This document shows, piece after piece, positions 13,295-27,233 of a DNA stretch of 64,000 bases. Location: positions 3,534,001 to 3,598,000 of the forward strand of contig NC_064679.1 of the NCBI RefSeq assembly GCF_023278565.1, given 5' to 3'. The translations under genes and the position numbers were made by a program. The notes under the pieces are model-generated. The model searched no databases and had not been told where the DNA came from. It was given only the letters and a program-made list of their open reading frames with translations. Each line of letters begins with the position of its first letter. The stretch's first letter is position 1. This DNA comes from Colletotrichum lupini. Taxonomy: Eukaryota > Ascomycota > Sordariomycetes > Glomerellales > Glomerellaceae.

Positions 13295-13650
13295 ATAAAG
13301 TTAAAATAAGGTAAATATTAGGTCGGCGCTAGCTATTTTTAATAATAATAATAATAATATCTCTAATACTACCGTTATAAACTACTATTACTTAGAGGGC
13401 TATAAACTTAACTAAGTAAACGTAGGCTTATAAAATAGTAATATTATACTTAATATTACCGTTAATCCGTAATTATAAACTTTATAAGATGGAAAATTTA
13501 AAAAGGTAAAAGAATATTTTAAAAAAATAGTTTAACGAGATAGTAAGAGTATTTATTAATATTATATATTAATACTATATAACTAATATTAAGAATCGCC
13601 CGAGTAGCTAGTAAAGTTAAAGATAAAAAATAAAAAACAAATACTTAGAA
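13295..13650 (+). repeat. 5'-truncated R2
   Basis: The sequence matches the 3' third of the R2 at 2023-3041, including the CGCCCGAGTAGCTAGTAAAG block and the A-rich tail near 13630-13650. The 5' part is missing. It joins gypsy reverse transcriptase sequence on the right and the end of R1 on the left. I could not define a target duplication. Confidence 0.65.
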
Positions 13651-13651
13651 T

Positions 13652-13980
13652 ATTATAAGTACGTTTATTAGCCCGAAAAGTATAATAATATACTTAAAAT
13701 AACCGTATTAGCTCCGGAACGCTAATTTTTATTACTTTTTATTTTAATTTAGATATAATAATAAGTATCCCTAATATTTATTTTTAAAATCTTTTTTGGT
13801 TTATAAAGCCTATTTAGGAGCATTTATAAGTAGTAATAAGTATTAATTTTTATAGTCATTTTATTTAGCCTATAATAGTTTATATAAAAGCGTAGCGTAT
13901 TACTTTTTCCTAATATCAAAAAGATTAGTACCCTAGCTTTATTAACTAAAGGTATAATATAATTATTTATTAAGTTCTTA
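13652..13980 (-). pseudogene. Ty3/gypsy reverse transcriptase fragment
   Basis: This is a close match to 21131-21460, the reverse transcriptase region of the longer gypsy copy on the minus strand. It continues past the R2 insertion at 13988-14999 into 15013-15178, which matches 21475-21640. It is fully degraded. Confidence 0.7.
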
Positions 13981-13987
13981 GTAGTAT

Positions 13988-14999
13988 TTAATTTTATTTT
14001 TCATTTTTACTTTTACTAGCTGCTTAGGTAATTCTTAATATCGGTTATATAGTATTAATATATAGTATTAGTCAATACTTATACTATCTCGTTAGATTAT
14101 TTTTTTAGATTTTCTACTTTTTTAAACTTTCCCTCTTATAAAGTTTATGATTACGGATTAACGGCGATATGAAGTACCCGACGCTACTATTTTATAAGCT
14201 ACTTACTTAGCTAAGTTTACCGCTCTCTAAGTAATAGTAGTTTATAATAGTATAGTATTAAAAATACCCTCGTTACCGTTATTAAGTATAATACCGACTT
14301 TTTTATTATTAATGTTTATTACGCTTTTAACTTTGACTCGTATAAATATATATATTCGTTACCTCGTTTTTTTTATTAAAATTAAAGAATATTATTTCCC
14401 TCGCTATTTATTATTATTACGCTATTATTTTTATTATTAAATTATTTACTTATTCTTAGATATATATTATTAAAATATTAAGACGCTAATTTATTAATCT
14501 ATAGGGATACCTTAAGGGCTAGAAGTTCAATTTTATAAATATTATATCAAAGGACCCTAAATCATAATAAGGTTATTTTAAGGAATACGGATTAGATATC
14601 ATTAACTTAAAGATCCGAAATACGTATATTATTATAAATATTACCCTTATTAATACCTAACTAATATAATATAGTAACCTCGAAATACTTAACTAATTCC
14701 CGAGTATTATTAATATTCTAAAATCGCTATATAGGAGTAAATTAAGAAGGATTAAAAAGAAAAATTTAGTACTATTAAAAAAAGTAAAAAGTAGGGGGTA
14801 GTTTTTAGCTATTTAGAGGGCGATTAATATACTATAGCGGCGGGGTTGTTAGTATTTAATAACGGCTACGGCCGGCTATAGTTAGTTATAAAGTTTTATT
14901 AAAGTACGTAATAAAAATACTTAATATTAACCTTAATAGATTAGCTTGCCCGTAAAGGCGAAAATAGCCCCCAATGAGGCGGACCAGACCCTAAAGGGG
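13988..14999 (-). mobile_element. R2 retroposon-like element, full length
   Basis: This is a 1012-bp copy flanked by the exact 13-bp direct repeat TTCTTAGTAGTAT (13975-13987 and 15000-15012). The unoccupied version of the same gypsy site is visible near 21455-21470. The A-rich 3' end is at 13988 and the 5' end (AGACCCTAAAGGGG on the plus strand) is at 14999. Confidence 0.88.
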
Positions 15000-15191
15000 T
15001 TCTTAGTAGTATATATATAAAATTTATTAAGTTATTGTTTACTTAATAAATAAATAGGGCTATATAATAGTTTAGTACTTAGAATTAGGTTAATTTAGTA
15101 TTTTATTTCGCTATATAATTACGGTCTTTTCACTAATTACTTATTAAACGTTTTTATTTTAAATTAAAGTTTTAATAATAGACCCCTTTAT

Positions 15192-15371
15192 TTGTTTTTT
15201 TTATTTCTGCCTTTACTAGTTATTCGGGCGGTTCTCGATATCGATTATATAGTATTAATATACAGTATCTACTGATACTCACACTGTCTCGGTAGACTAT
15301 TCTTTTTTTAATTTTTCTACCTTTTTAACTTTCCCTCCTATAAAGTTTATAACCACGGATTATTAACGGCA
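15192..15371 (-). mobile_element. 5'-truncated R2 insertion (180 bp)
   Basis: Only the 3' 180 bases of R2 are present, flanked by the exact 15-bp repeat AATAGACCCCTTTAT (15177-15191 and 15372-15386). The related unoccupied gypsy sequence is near 21633. The truncation point differs from the 105-bp copy at 1532, as expected from incomplete reverse transcription. Confidence 0.87.
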
Positions 15372-15959
15372 AATAGACCCCTTTATAAACTCGTTTTTAT
15401 TATTTTTACGATATTTATTATAATAGTAATATATAATATACAAGCCCTTTTACGATTCTTAATAATATTATAAACTATTATTTTTAGTTTAGTAATAGAA
15501 ATAGGCTCGTATAACTATATATTCGTTATAATATTAATATAAATACCCGGTTAGCTTATTAATAATTATAATAATAAAAGCTTTATTATTATTTTTATTT
15601 TTATTAATTATAATAAATAATTACTAAATCTTCCTTAGCTACTTATAATAATTAACAAGGAAGAGCGTTAATTAATAAGCCTTTTCTTAGCCTATAGTTC
15701 TATATTAAAAGTCCTTTAATAAAGAAGTTATAATAATAAGTAAAGTATAAGAGATTAGTCTATGAGCACTTAACTAGCGAGGCTATAATATAAATATAAG
15801 TATATTATAAGACTAAAGCTTATAGAGTCCTTTATAAGGGCTTTACTTCTTAAAAAGTTCTTTTATAATAAGATCCGTATACTAGTTACTAAGTTATCGG
15901 CATCCTATTACTAGCTATATCTCGAATTTATTATAATTACTCCCCCCTTACGTAACTTT

Positions 15960-18900
15960 AGTCCCTAAAGTTATTACGTAATATCTTTTTTTAATATTAA
16001 TAATAAAGTTATTAATATTATTATTCGTAATAGATTCCGTAAGGTATTAATAATATCCTTTCTTATTTAAGAATAAGGTATTATTCCTATTTTTTTATTT
16101 AACGGATACTTTATTATTATTATTTAGTAATAGTGCGTTGATTAGTTATTAAGTTAGTAATATATATTCGTAGTAAAGTATTCTAACCGTTATAATATAT
16201 AAGAGCCCGCTTAACTTCGCGGTTATTATTATTACTAAGCTATTAAGTATAGTAAAAGACTTTTTATCCGTTACTAGTTACGTAATTTTTTTTTTTCCTC
16301 TTTCTATTTAGTAACCGTTTTACGAATTCTTTCTTATATAACTATACTTTTCTTTTTATAATATTTTAATTTTATATCGTTTTTTAATTATAACTCTCTT
16401 ATTATACTATTACTAAGTATTTACTAAAATGTTTATTATTTTACGTATCTAGGATATACTTAATATAAAATATAATTTTAAAAAGGGCTTTTATAGTCTC
16501 CGTAGTAGTACTCCCTATATATATTACTTATCTAGTTTATATCGTAATATTAATAAGCTTATTTATATTATTAGCGCTTACGTTACTAAGTATATTATTT
16601 ATTAAATTAATAAAAAGAAGTATTCTATTATAAGTTATCGAGTCCTCGCTAATCCGTTACTAAAATATTAGCTAACGAAATTTTTTAAGTTCTTAAGGAG
16701 CTATATAGCGCCGCTTAGTTTACTTAGAATACCCTTATAAAGTTTTATAATACCGAGGAATAAGGTAGCCTTAACTCCTATAAACATAGCTACGTTCTTT
16801 ATACTTTTAGCTATATTATTAATATATAAAAAAAAAGTCGCTACTTATATTATTAACTTATTAATAGGTAATAAAATAAAAAAAGTTTATTTTAAATAAG
16901 CTATTTTTTAAGAGCTTATTATTAACTACGAGTATTTAAACTTATTAATCTTAATTATAATAAGTTATTAGCGATCGTTTAGCGAATTTTCTTTTTATTA
17001 ACTTAGATTTCTCTTTTTAAGCTAGTATCCTTAATATTAATAATAAAATTAAGATTATCTCTTACCTTAGTTACCTCTAGCTAGCTTATTTTTATAATAA
17101 TAGCTATATAACCGCTTTATAAAATAACCTCGATGCTCTAGCTTAGTATTATAAAGAGATTCCTAAGGGTGTTATTATTATATATATTTAGGAGTTTCTT
17201 ATTTTCTTTATTTTTTATAAACGCGTCGCTAAGTTCTTAGTAAATAAAGTACTTATTTATATTATTATTATATATAGTACTACCCCTATTTTTTATAATC
17301 CCGAGACTCGGACTCTTATTAAAAAGCGTATTTTTATTACTAATTATATTCTTAATAATAATAATAAGTAGGAAGACTTTAAGTTTAAGTTTAATAAGTC
17401 TTAGTACGAGAATACCGAACTTAAAAAGCTTAGTAATAACTTAGAAAATTCTTTTTTTTAGTATTATAATAAGCGCCGCTACTTTAACGTTAATAACTTA
17501 CTAACCCCTATTTATAACGCTCTTTTTAGTATAAACGAGGGTACCTTAGCCCTTAGTTATATTACTTTAGATCTTAATAAGGCTAATATTACGCTCTTCT
17601 TATTCTAAGTAAAGGCTTTATAATAGCTTAACGAGGCTATTATTTGTACTAAAGTTAAAGCCGTAGGTCGTAATAAGTAATTTAATATTAATAAGTTCTT
17701 TATAAATATTAATATTATTAAGGTCCCTTAGCTTAACTAGGACTATAAGAGCGTTACTTTAGATAACGTCCCCCGTCCCCGACTTATTATTAATAATAAT
17801 AGCGTTATAGCCCTTATTTTACTTCTTATTCTACTTTTTATTATAGCTCCCGTTATACTTCTTATTATAGCTCTTATTATACTTTTTATTATAGCTCTTA
17901 TTATACTTCTTATTATAGTTTTTAATAATAATTAAGTAGTGAACGCTTTACGAACTGCTATTATTAATATATATAATACTTTACGTAACTTCGATTACTT
18001 TTTTTTTACTTATTATAATATTAATAAAGTTAACGGCCTTATTCTAAGTAGTTAGCTAAGTACGTATATAAAGCCTCCCCGCTTCTTACTTACTAAGCGG
18101 ACTACTATTACTAATTATCAAGCTTTAGAAGTATATACTAAAGCTACTATTATTATTATTAATATTATATAAGTTACTCCCCTTACGTAGCTAGATCTTA
18201 GTAATTTCTTAGTAACGTATTATTAAGGGTTATAATACTATAACTTTTTTTTAAAAATTGCGCTAAGTTAAATAAAAAGGGTTCTATAGTATATTATTAA
18301 TTAACTTATTTTTAATAACCTTTTACTACGAATTTAACGTTTATTATCCTATTTTATATATACCCTTTTTTTATAGCGTTCGAATTTATTAATTATTTTT
18401 ATTACCCCTTTAAAATACTTAATAAGCTCTTACGTATTATACTTAGTAAGCTACTTAGCTTATTTAATAAGATATTATAAGTTTCCTCCCTCGCTTTATA
18501 TCATAACGTTTTCTTTAACTTCTTAAACGTCTTATTTATTCTCTAACTCTAGGAGATTCGCTATTTAGTTACTAACTATTTAGTAATTTCTTTATAGCTT
18601 AAGCTAAGAAACTAAAAAAATATTATATATTTTCTAATATTATTTTAATAAATATACTTAGTAAGCCTATTTCCTTACCCTTTTAGCTATTACTATTTTA
18701 ATATATCTCGGCGCTAGTTTATTATTTTTTAATCGTATATTTTTTATTAATAGGCCAACGACCTTTTTATAATTAAACTCCTTTAGGGTATATCTTCTAT
18801 TATAATAAGCTACTTAGCTCTTAAAGGCTTATATTTATACTTATATAACCTAGGCCCTAATTTCCCTAATTTTCTAAACCCTTTTTTAAACCCCCTAGAC
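15960..18900 (+). pseudogene. Unidentified transposon-derived decayed ORF
   Basis: In one plus-strand frame, about 17161-17785, hundreds of bases translate without frameshift. The only breaks are TAA or TAG at likely former Gln/Trp codons. Readable stretches include FYNPETRTLIKK and LSYITLDLNKANITLFLF, then VKAVGRNK. The left part, about 15960-16790, is shared with 1640-2020 plus 3042-3480, so this belongs to a repeated element. I do not recognise the family; it matches none of the reverse transcriptase, integrase or MULE motifs found elsewhere here. The limits given are approximate. Confidence 0.5.
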
Positions 18901-18959
18901 TATAGCTTTATAATTAAGTATATATTTAACGTACTTAAGGTAATAGTTATATAGTATTA

Positions 18960-21900
18960 TATACGAGGATACTTTTATAATAAAGTATTAGTTATTATTA
19001 TATATAAACTCGGCCTCTTTTAGCTACGCTACTTACTTATTTAGCGAGCTCTTAATATAGATTTTTAAATACTTTGTTAATATTTAATAAGTCTGCTCTA
19101 TTTAGCCGTTTATTTATAAGTAATACGTAGTAAATAGTTAGTAATATATTACCCGTTCTTTAGCAAACTCTTTCTAAAATGCGCTTATAAAAAGCTTATT
19201 TTTATTTATAATAATACTTTTAGGCGTACTAAACTTATATTTAACTTTTTAATATAAGATACTTACTATTTATATTACGTTAAGTATCTTAACGGTAAAT
19301 AAGAACTTTATAAACTTTATTATATAATAAATAATAACTACGATATTATTATACTTTATGCTATTATTATAAGCGCTTAGTAATAGCCCCGTAATAAAGT
19401 TTATAAATATTTCTTAGAATAGGTATAAGGGTAGTAATAGTAATTATAGCTACCCATACGGCTTATATCTTAAAGTTATAACTCCTAAATAATACTTATA
19501 ATTCTTAACGTATTCTTAGATATCTCGTTGAATATTTTCTTAATAAAACTTTTTTTAAATTAGCTCGAGAGTTTTCGTAGCTCTTATATAACCTATTTTA
19601 TAATTATTATAATATTAATAAAAGATCTCTATCTAAAGAGACTTTACTTAAGGAATAATAAGTCTTTTTTTAAAAAATAGTATACCCTATTTATTAAGCG
19701 AATATATTCTTAGCTCGTTAGTTATAGTACGAACTCTTATTAATTATAATATATAAAACTCGTTTTTAGTTTATAGTTTTTTAATAAGCTCCTTAGTTTT
19801 TAATAAGAAATAAGAAGCGAATACCGTTTTACTTTTTATAAGCTCTTTTATAACGGGGTATAAAATATACTATTTTAATATAATAACCCTAGCTCTATCC
19901 GACTCTTTTTTATTTTTATTAAACTATTAACGAGCATTTATTAATAACTCTTTTATTTTCTTATTTTAAGTTATTATAATAATAACTATTACTATTTTAT
20001 TAATACGCCCTATAATACGTTATTAATATAGGGGGAAGGATTCCCCGTTCTTAGAACTAGCTAATATTTAGCTAGGATTATAAAAAGAGGCCTTAATTAC
20101 TTAAATATATATTTTAATAATATTATTTTATTTTTTTAAACTAATTATCCTTTATTAAACGTCGGGTAGTAGTTTGTTAATAAAATATAGTTTTGAAACT
20201 AATATAAAGAGGACGTTTTTATAAAGCACTTCTCTTTTTATATAATCTAGCTTTTTAAATAAACTATTCGCCGGGTTCGTTTTCCTTAATTAGTATTCTA
20301 AGTTAAAGTTAAATATTAATAGTTTATATACCTACTTTGCGAGCCTTTTTTAAAAATCCCGCGCTAATACGCTAATTACTCCCTTAAGTACTTAGTAATC
20401 CGTTAGGATTATAAATTTTTATAAAAGGCCCTAGAAATAATAAGCCTAGTTAGTACTCTAGCCTTTTTATTATAATAAGTAGTTCTTATTAGCCCATACC
20501 CTATTATTACTCCGTATTCGTAAACTTTTATAACTAATAAGTAATAGGTTACTATTTTTTATTAGCTTATTATAATAAGATTACTACGATAGCTTTAACT
20601 AAAGCGTCGGTTTTTATTTATATAATATGTTATAGGTTCTAATACGTAAGTATAGTTACTGAAATAAAAGCGACTTTTAGCTAATTAAACGCCTCGTTTA
20701 CTTTTTTAGTTTATTAAAAGTCCCTTATTTACCCCTTGTTTATTTTTAATAATATTATTATTAGTATAATAATACCCGAGTATTTAATAATAAACTTTTA
20801 ATAGAAGTTATAAAACCCTAAGAACACTTAGATATCCTTAATAAACTTTAGCGCTTTTTAATTAGTAATCGTTCGTATTCGTAATAAGTTAATCTCGATT
20901 CTTTTTAATATAATAATATAACCTAGGAACTCGACCCTCTTTTAATAAAACGAGTACTTTAATAGTTTAGTAAAAAGCTTATATAAATATAGACGTTAAA
21001 GGACTTTTTTAATATCCTCCGTATACTACTCCTTTATTATTAAGTAGATTATTAGATTATTTATATATACTATATAGTAAGTATTTAGTAAGTTAGTAAG
21101 TACTTAGTAAATATATACTTAGAACGTTACGGGTGCGTTCGTTAGTTTAAAAAGTATAATAGTATATTTAAAGTAACCGTATCGGCTTTAGAACGCTATT
21201 TTCTATCGGTTTTTTTTTTTTAATTCGGATACGGTAATAGGTATCCTTAATATTTATTTTTAAGATCTATTTTGTTTTATAAAGCCTATTTAAAAGCTTA
21301 TTAATAAGTAGTAGTAAGTATCGATTTTTTACGGTTATTTTATTTAGCCCGCGGTAATTTATATAGAGGTATAGCGTACTATCTTCTTTTAATATAAAGA
21401 GGATCGGTACCTTAGCTTTACTAACTAAAAGTATAATATAACCGTTTATTAAGTTCTTAGTAATATATACGTAAAGCTTATTAAATTATTTTTTATTTAA
21501 TAAATAGATAGGATTATATAGTAGTTTAGTACTTAGAACTAGGTTAATAGAGTGTTCTACCCCGCTATATAACTACGGTCCTTTTACTAACTACTTATTA
21601 AATATTTTTATTTTTAATTAAAGTTCCAGTAATAGACCCCCTCGTAGTTTAGTCTCCGTTACTTTTATAATACTTCTTATAATAGTAATATATAATAATA
21701 TATACGCCCTCTTACGATTTTTAATAATATTACGAGCTATTACCTCTAGTTTAGTAACTAAAATAAGCTCGTATAACTATATATTCGTTACTATATTAAT
21801 ATAAATACCCTCTTAGCTTATTAATAATTATAATAATAAAAGGTTCACTATTCCTTTATTTTTATTAATTACGGTAAATAGTTACTAAATTTTTTTTAGC

Positions 21901-23830
21901 TACTTATAATGGTTAATAAAAAAGAGCGTTAATTAGTAAGCTTTTTCTTAGCTTACGGCTTTATTTTAGAAATCCCTTAATAAGGGAGTTATAGTAATAG
22001 CCGGGGTTAACCCTAAGTAAGTTACGAGCCTAGTATTAATAATATTTATCTTAGAGTATATATTTATATTAACTTTTACTAGCTTTTTAATAATACCTCG
22101 TAGAACTATTACCCTACCCTTTATAATTATTCTTATTAATACCTTTTTAATACTTAGTATAAGCGTATTAAGTATATTACTTATATTTACTCGTTTTTTA
22201 AGAAGTTAACTTTTATAACTCTTAGCTCGGTAATAACTTATTAAATAGTTATTAACGTTAACTTCGATCAGGGGTACGTTAGCTTATTATTACCCCTACC
22301 TCCCGACTTATTTTTTTAATACTTATTAAATATATAGCCTATTTTATGATATATAAAGTACTTAATATTACTATTATAACGCTTTTATAATAGCTCGGCA
22401 TAAGTACTCTTATTATATAACTTTTATAATATTATTCTTAACGAGTCCCTAGAGCCTAGCCCCTTAGAACTCTCCCTATTCTTTTTTTTATAAAAGGGGG
22501 ATATTTAATATAATTACTTTAATAACGGATATAGCCTCTTTTTACTATCCTTTTATAATTAGTCGCCGCTTTTTTACTAATTTAATAATTATAATTTATT
22601 AACCTCGTAAGCTATATTATATACTCTCTTAATTAAAACCTTATAACGAATTAGATCGTCCTATAACTAAAGTAGTAATTTAAAAAAGAACTAATATACC
22701 TCTATTTTTAAATTTTTTATATTTTTTATACTTAGGTTATAATAGATCGTTAACTACTTAGTAAAGAACTAAGTAGGGATCTAGCCCTTTTTTAGCCTCT
22801 TTATTCTTAGCTTTTTATAATATTCCCGTTCCTAAGTCTTAGGGTCTACGTACTATTAGTAAATAAATATTAAAAAGTCGCCCTAAGAGAGGGGATCCTA
22901 AAGGCTTTTTTTATAATTATATTATTATATTTATAGTAATAGGGATATTTTAAATAGGGCTTATTTAATATACTATTTTATAATACTTTTTACGTAAAGC
23001 TTATTACTTACTTCTATAATAATAATTTAGTTTACTACCTAAGTACTCGTAAACTCTTTTTTAATTAGTTTATAGTTGTAAAAAAGAGGCTTTTTGTATT
23101 CTCGTTAATTTAAATACGTCGCTAACCGCTTAGTAAGCTATTAAACGAGCTCCTCGTATTAACGCCGTTTTTAGTTTTAATTTTTAATTATTATTTTTAT
23201 TATTTTATAAAAATAAGTTATTATTAGGCCTATAGGGTTTATTAAACTAACTATTTTAGTATTACTTATGCTTTTATACGCGCCTTAACTTCGTATATTT
23301 AGTAATTAATTATTAATAAACGCCCCGTTTATAATAAATAGGGTCTTCGGGGTATTAATAAAATAACTAACTTATAAAAATAATCTACCCCGATTATCTT
23401 TTTTATTTAGCTCTTTTATAAACGCTAGTATTTAAGTAGGACTCGCCCTATAATAAGCTCGTTTTTTTAAATAAAATAGGGTTAAATAGTTAACTCCGGA
23501 TAGCTATAGCTCGTTAGTACTAACGGCTTTTTATTAATAACTAGGTATTATTTTATTAACGTTCCGTTCGTTTCCGTAATTTATTTTTATTTATATTGAT
23601 TATTTTATAAAAATAGAAGCTTTAGAATTATAAAAGATTCGGTTATAAATACTTAATTAACGAGGTTATAATATAAGTATAAGTATATTATAAAACTAAA
23701 GCTTATAAAGTTTTTTATAAGGGCTCTATTTTTTAAAAAGTTCTTTTATAATAAGATCCGTGTACTGGTTACTAAGTTATCGGCGTCCTATCGCCGGCCG
23801 TATCCCGAATCTATTATATAAAGTTACCCC
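18960..23830 (-). mobile_element. Ty3/gypsy LTR retrotransposon, RIP-inactivated
   Basis: On the minus strand, about 21440-21200 decodes to reverse transcriptase: INYRGLNKITVKNRYLL is followed by the block that usually reads LRDAYHRIRI, here IKDTYYRIRI. About 19630-19430 decodes to the integrase zinc-binding region, with ENIQRDI and EYVKNYKYYLGVITLRYK, where Tyr stands for Cys. The order reverse transcriptase then integrase is that of the Ty3/gypsy group. The gag side would lie toward 23600. A segment of roughly 180 bp at 23640-23822 recurs near 15795-15950 and 1370-1495 and could be part of the LTR, but I could not fix LTR ends. Stops sit at former Gln and Trp codons. Confidence 0.82.
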
Positions 23831-24123
23831 TAAGTAGGTTACGAGCTTAGTATTAATAATATCTATTTTAGAGTATATATTTATATTAACTTTTATTAGC
23901 TTTTTAATAACCCCTTATAGAACTATTACTTTACTTTTTATAGTTATTTTTATTAATACTTTCTTAATACTTAGTATAAGTATATTAAGTATATTACTTA
24001 TACTTATTTATTTTTTAAAAATTTAATTTTTACAATTCTTAGTTTAGTAATAACCCGTTAAATAATTATTAATATTAGTTTTAATTAGGAGTATGTTAGC
24101 TTATTATTATTTTTACTTCTTAA

Positions 24124-24631
24124 GTGTTACTATCCGGGTAGTATTATTTAGCTATCTGGGTAGTAATCTATTTTACTAGCTAATTAGAGCTTATTATTTA
24201 AATTTTAAACTTTTTTTACCCCGCTATACCTACTTATGGGCTATTTAGTACGTAAATACGATATTATTATATAAGGTAGCCGCGGGTACGTACGGTTATA
24301 ATTATTTATAGTCGTAATTATTTATAGTTCCAATTTTTTATAATCATAATTACTTAGTTAATTACTTATTTAATTACTTATTTAATTATTTATTTTAATA
24401 AGTAATTACGACCGCAAGTAATTATAACTATATATACCCGCGGCTACTTTACGTAATTACGGTCCGTATATACTATGTGGCCTATATATAGGTTTAGCGG
24501 GTATAGATATGGGGTTATGGCCCGAGCTTTGTAGCTATAAGCCCTAATTAGTCTAAAAAGTGAATTACTACCCGGATAGCTAAATAGTATTACCCAGATA
24601 GCTAAATAGTACTGCCCGGATAGCGAAACTC
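24124..24631. mobile_element. 508-bp non-autonomous inverted-repeat element
   Basis: The ends carry imperfect inverted repeats of about 45 bp built from repeats of TTTAGCTATCCGGGTAGTA, two on the left and three on the right. The direct repeat TACTTCTTAA flanks the element (24114-24123 and 24632-24641). A 9- or 10-bp duplication and repetitive long ends would fit a MULE-type MITE, but the ends do not match the MULE copies in this window. The centre is also partly palindromic, with CCGCGGGTA near 24270 and TACCCGCGG near 24440. There is no coding capacity. Confidence 0.8.
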
Positions 24632-25072
24632 TACTTCTTAACTTGTTTTTTTAATATTTATTAAATATATAGCCTATTTTATTATATATAACGTACTTAA
24701 TATTACTATTATAACCTTTTATAATAGCTTAGCGTAGGTATTTATATTATATAGCTTTTATAATATTATTCTTAATGAGTTTTTAAAACCTAGCCTCTTA
24801 AAGCTCTCTTTAATTTTTTTTTATAAAAAGAGGATATTTAATACGGTTATTTTAATAACGGATATAGCCTCTTTTTATTATTATTTTATAATTAGTTACT
24901 ACCCTTTTAGTAGTTTAAGAATAATAATTTATTGACCTCGTAAGCTATATTACGTACTCTCTTAATTAAAATTTTATAATAAATTAAGTCGTCCTATAAC
25001 TAAGATAATAGTTTAAAAAAGAATTAATATATTTCTATTTTTAAATTCTTTATATTTTTTATATTTAGATTG

Positions 25073-26583
25073 TCCCTTGAGGGTCCGGTCTGCTTTATTA
25101 GGGGCTATTTTTACCTTTAAAAATAAGCTAGTTTATTAGGGTTAATATTAAGGTTTTTTATTACGTACTTTAATAAAGCTTTATAAATAACTATAGCCGG
25201 CCGTAGTTATTACTAAACATATTAATATAGCTTAAATAATCTATAACTAATAACGTAATATATTAATCGCTATCTAAATAGCCAAATACTACTCCTTACT
25301 TTTTTCCCTTTATTATATTTAATAATAACCTCTTTTTAATATTCCTATTTAATACGCTCGCTTATGCTCTTTTCAAGCTCCTAATTATATAATTAAGTCT
25401 AGGCTTATTAATATTCCATTATATTAAAAGGCTGCTAATAAGGGCGATACTTATTATAATATATCTATCTATGTTTTATAAGTTAATATTATTAATATAG
25501 TATTTATTAAAGTGGGTTTTTTTTATAGCTCGGGGTTATTTAGTATAATACTTATAAAATAGAATTTTTAGCCCTTTGGGGTCCGGTCCGCCTTATTAAG
25601 GGCCATCTTTGCCTTTATAGGTAAGCTAGTCTATTAAGGTTAATATCGAGTTTTTATTACGTACTTTAATAAGACTTTATAACTAACTATAGCCGGCCGT
25701 AGCCGTTACTAAATACTAACGATCTTATTATAATATATTAATTACTCTCTAAATAACTAAAACCTACTTCCTATTTTCTAACTTATTTAATAACTCTAAA
25801 ATATCCTTTTTAATCTCTCTAAACCACTTATTTTATTATTATAATACTAAAATATTAATTATACTCTATAGTTAATTAAGTATTTCGTTAAGGCTATATT
25901 ATATTAGTTAGGTATTAATAAGGGTAATACTTATATTAATATACGTATTTCGGATTTTTAAATTGATAATATTTAATCCGTATTCTTTAAAACGACCTTA
26001 TTATAGTTCGGTATCTTTTAGTATAATACTAATAAGATCGAACTACTAAGTATATCCCCTAAGGTATCCCTATAAGTTAATAAGTTATTAGCGTCTCGGT
26101 ATTTCGATAGTATGTATTTAAAATAGATAGTTTAATAATAATAGTAATAGTAATAGCGTAATAATAATAAATAGCAAGGGAAGCGTTTTTTAATTTTTAA
26201 AAAAAAAACGAGGTAATAAATATATATATATATATATAAATAAAGTTAAAAGTATTAGGGTAGACGTAAGGTCGGCGCTAGCTTTTCTTAATAATAGCGA
26301 CGATAGTATCTCTAATACTACCGTTATAAACTACTATTACCTAGAGGGCTATAAACTTAGCTAAGTAGACGGCTTATGAAGTAGTAATATCGCGCCTAAT
26401 ATCGCTATTAATCTATAATTATAAACTTTATAAAAAGAAAAGTTCAAAAAAGTAAAAAATCTAAAAGAAAATAGTCTAACGAGATAGTGGGAGTATTTAC
26501 TAATACTATATATTAATACTATATAGCTAATATCGAGAATCGCCCGAGTAGCTAGTAAAGGTAGAAATAAAAAACAAATATAT
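25073..26583 (+). repeat. Two R2 copies back to back
   Basis: R2 5' motifs start at about 25073 (CCCTTGAGGGTCCGGTC) and about 25565 (CCCTTTGGGGTCCGGTCC). The second copy is full length, ending in the A-rich tail at about 26583. The first lacks its 3' half. The gypsy target reads ATATTTAGATTGT before 25073 and ATACTTAGGTTAT after 26583, consistent with a 13-bp duplication later hit by RIP transitions. Confidence 0.7.
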
Positions 26584-27233
26584 ATAAATACTTAGGTTAT
26601 AATAAATTATTAAGTACTTAATAAAGAACTAAGTAGGGGTCTAGCTCTTTTTTAGCCTTTTTATTTTTAGTTTTTTATAATATTCCCGCTCTTAACTTTT
26701 AGGGTTTACGTATTATTAGCGAATAAATATTAAAAAGTTATTTTAAAAGAGGGGATCCTAGAGGCTCCTTTTATAATTATACTATTATATTTATAATAAT
26801 AAGGATATTTTTAATAAGGCTTATTTAATATACTACTTTATAACACTTTTTATATAAAGATTATTACTTATTTTTAGAGTAATAAACTAGTTTATTACTT
26901 AGGTACTTATGGGTTTTTTTTAATTAGTTTATAGTTATTAAAAAGAGGCTTTTTCTATTCTTATTAACTTAAATACGTTATTAGCCGCTTAGTAAGTTAG
27001 TAAATAAGCTCTTTATATTAATACCGTTCTTAGTTTTAGTTTTTAATTATTATTTTTATTATTTTATAAAAATAGGTTATTATTAAGCTTATAAGGTTTA
27101 TTAAACTCGCTATTTTAATATTATTTATACTTTTATACGTACTTAGATTTTATATATTTAGTAATTAGTTATTAATAAATACCCCGTTTATAATAAATAG
27201 GGTCTTCGGGGTATTAACGAGGTAATTAGCTTA

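Larger units (their letters stand above)
23831..27233 (-). pseudogene. Second gypsy copy, broken by later insertions
   Basis: Sequence at 23831-25072 matches 22010-22740, and 26584-27233 continues the match to about 22735-23370. It is interrupted by the 508-bp inverted-repeat element and by R2 sequences. It continues again after 28742. No open frame remains. The matching segments lie gag-side of the reverse transcriptase. Confidence 0.65.
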
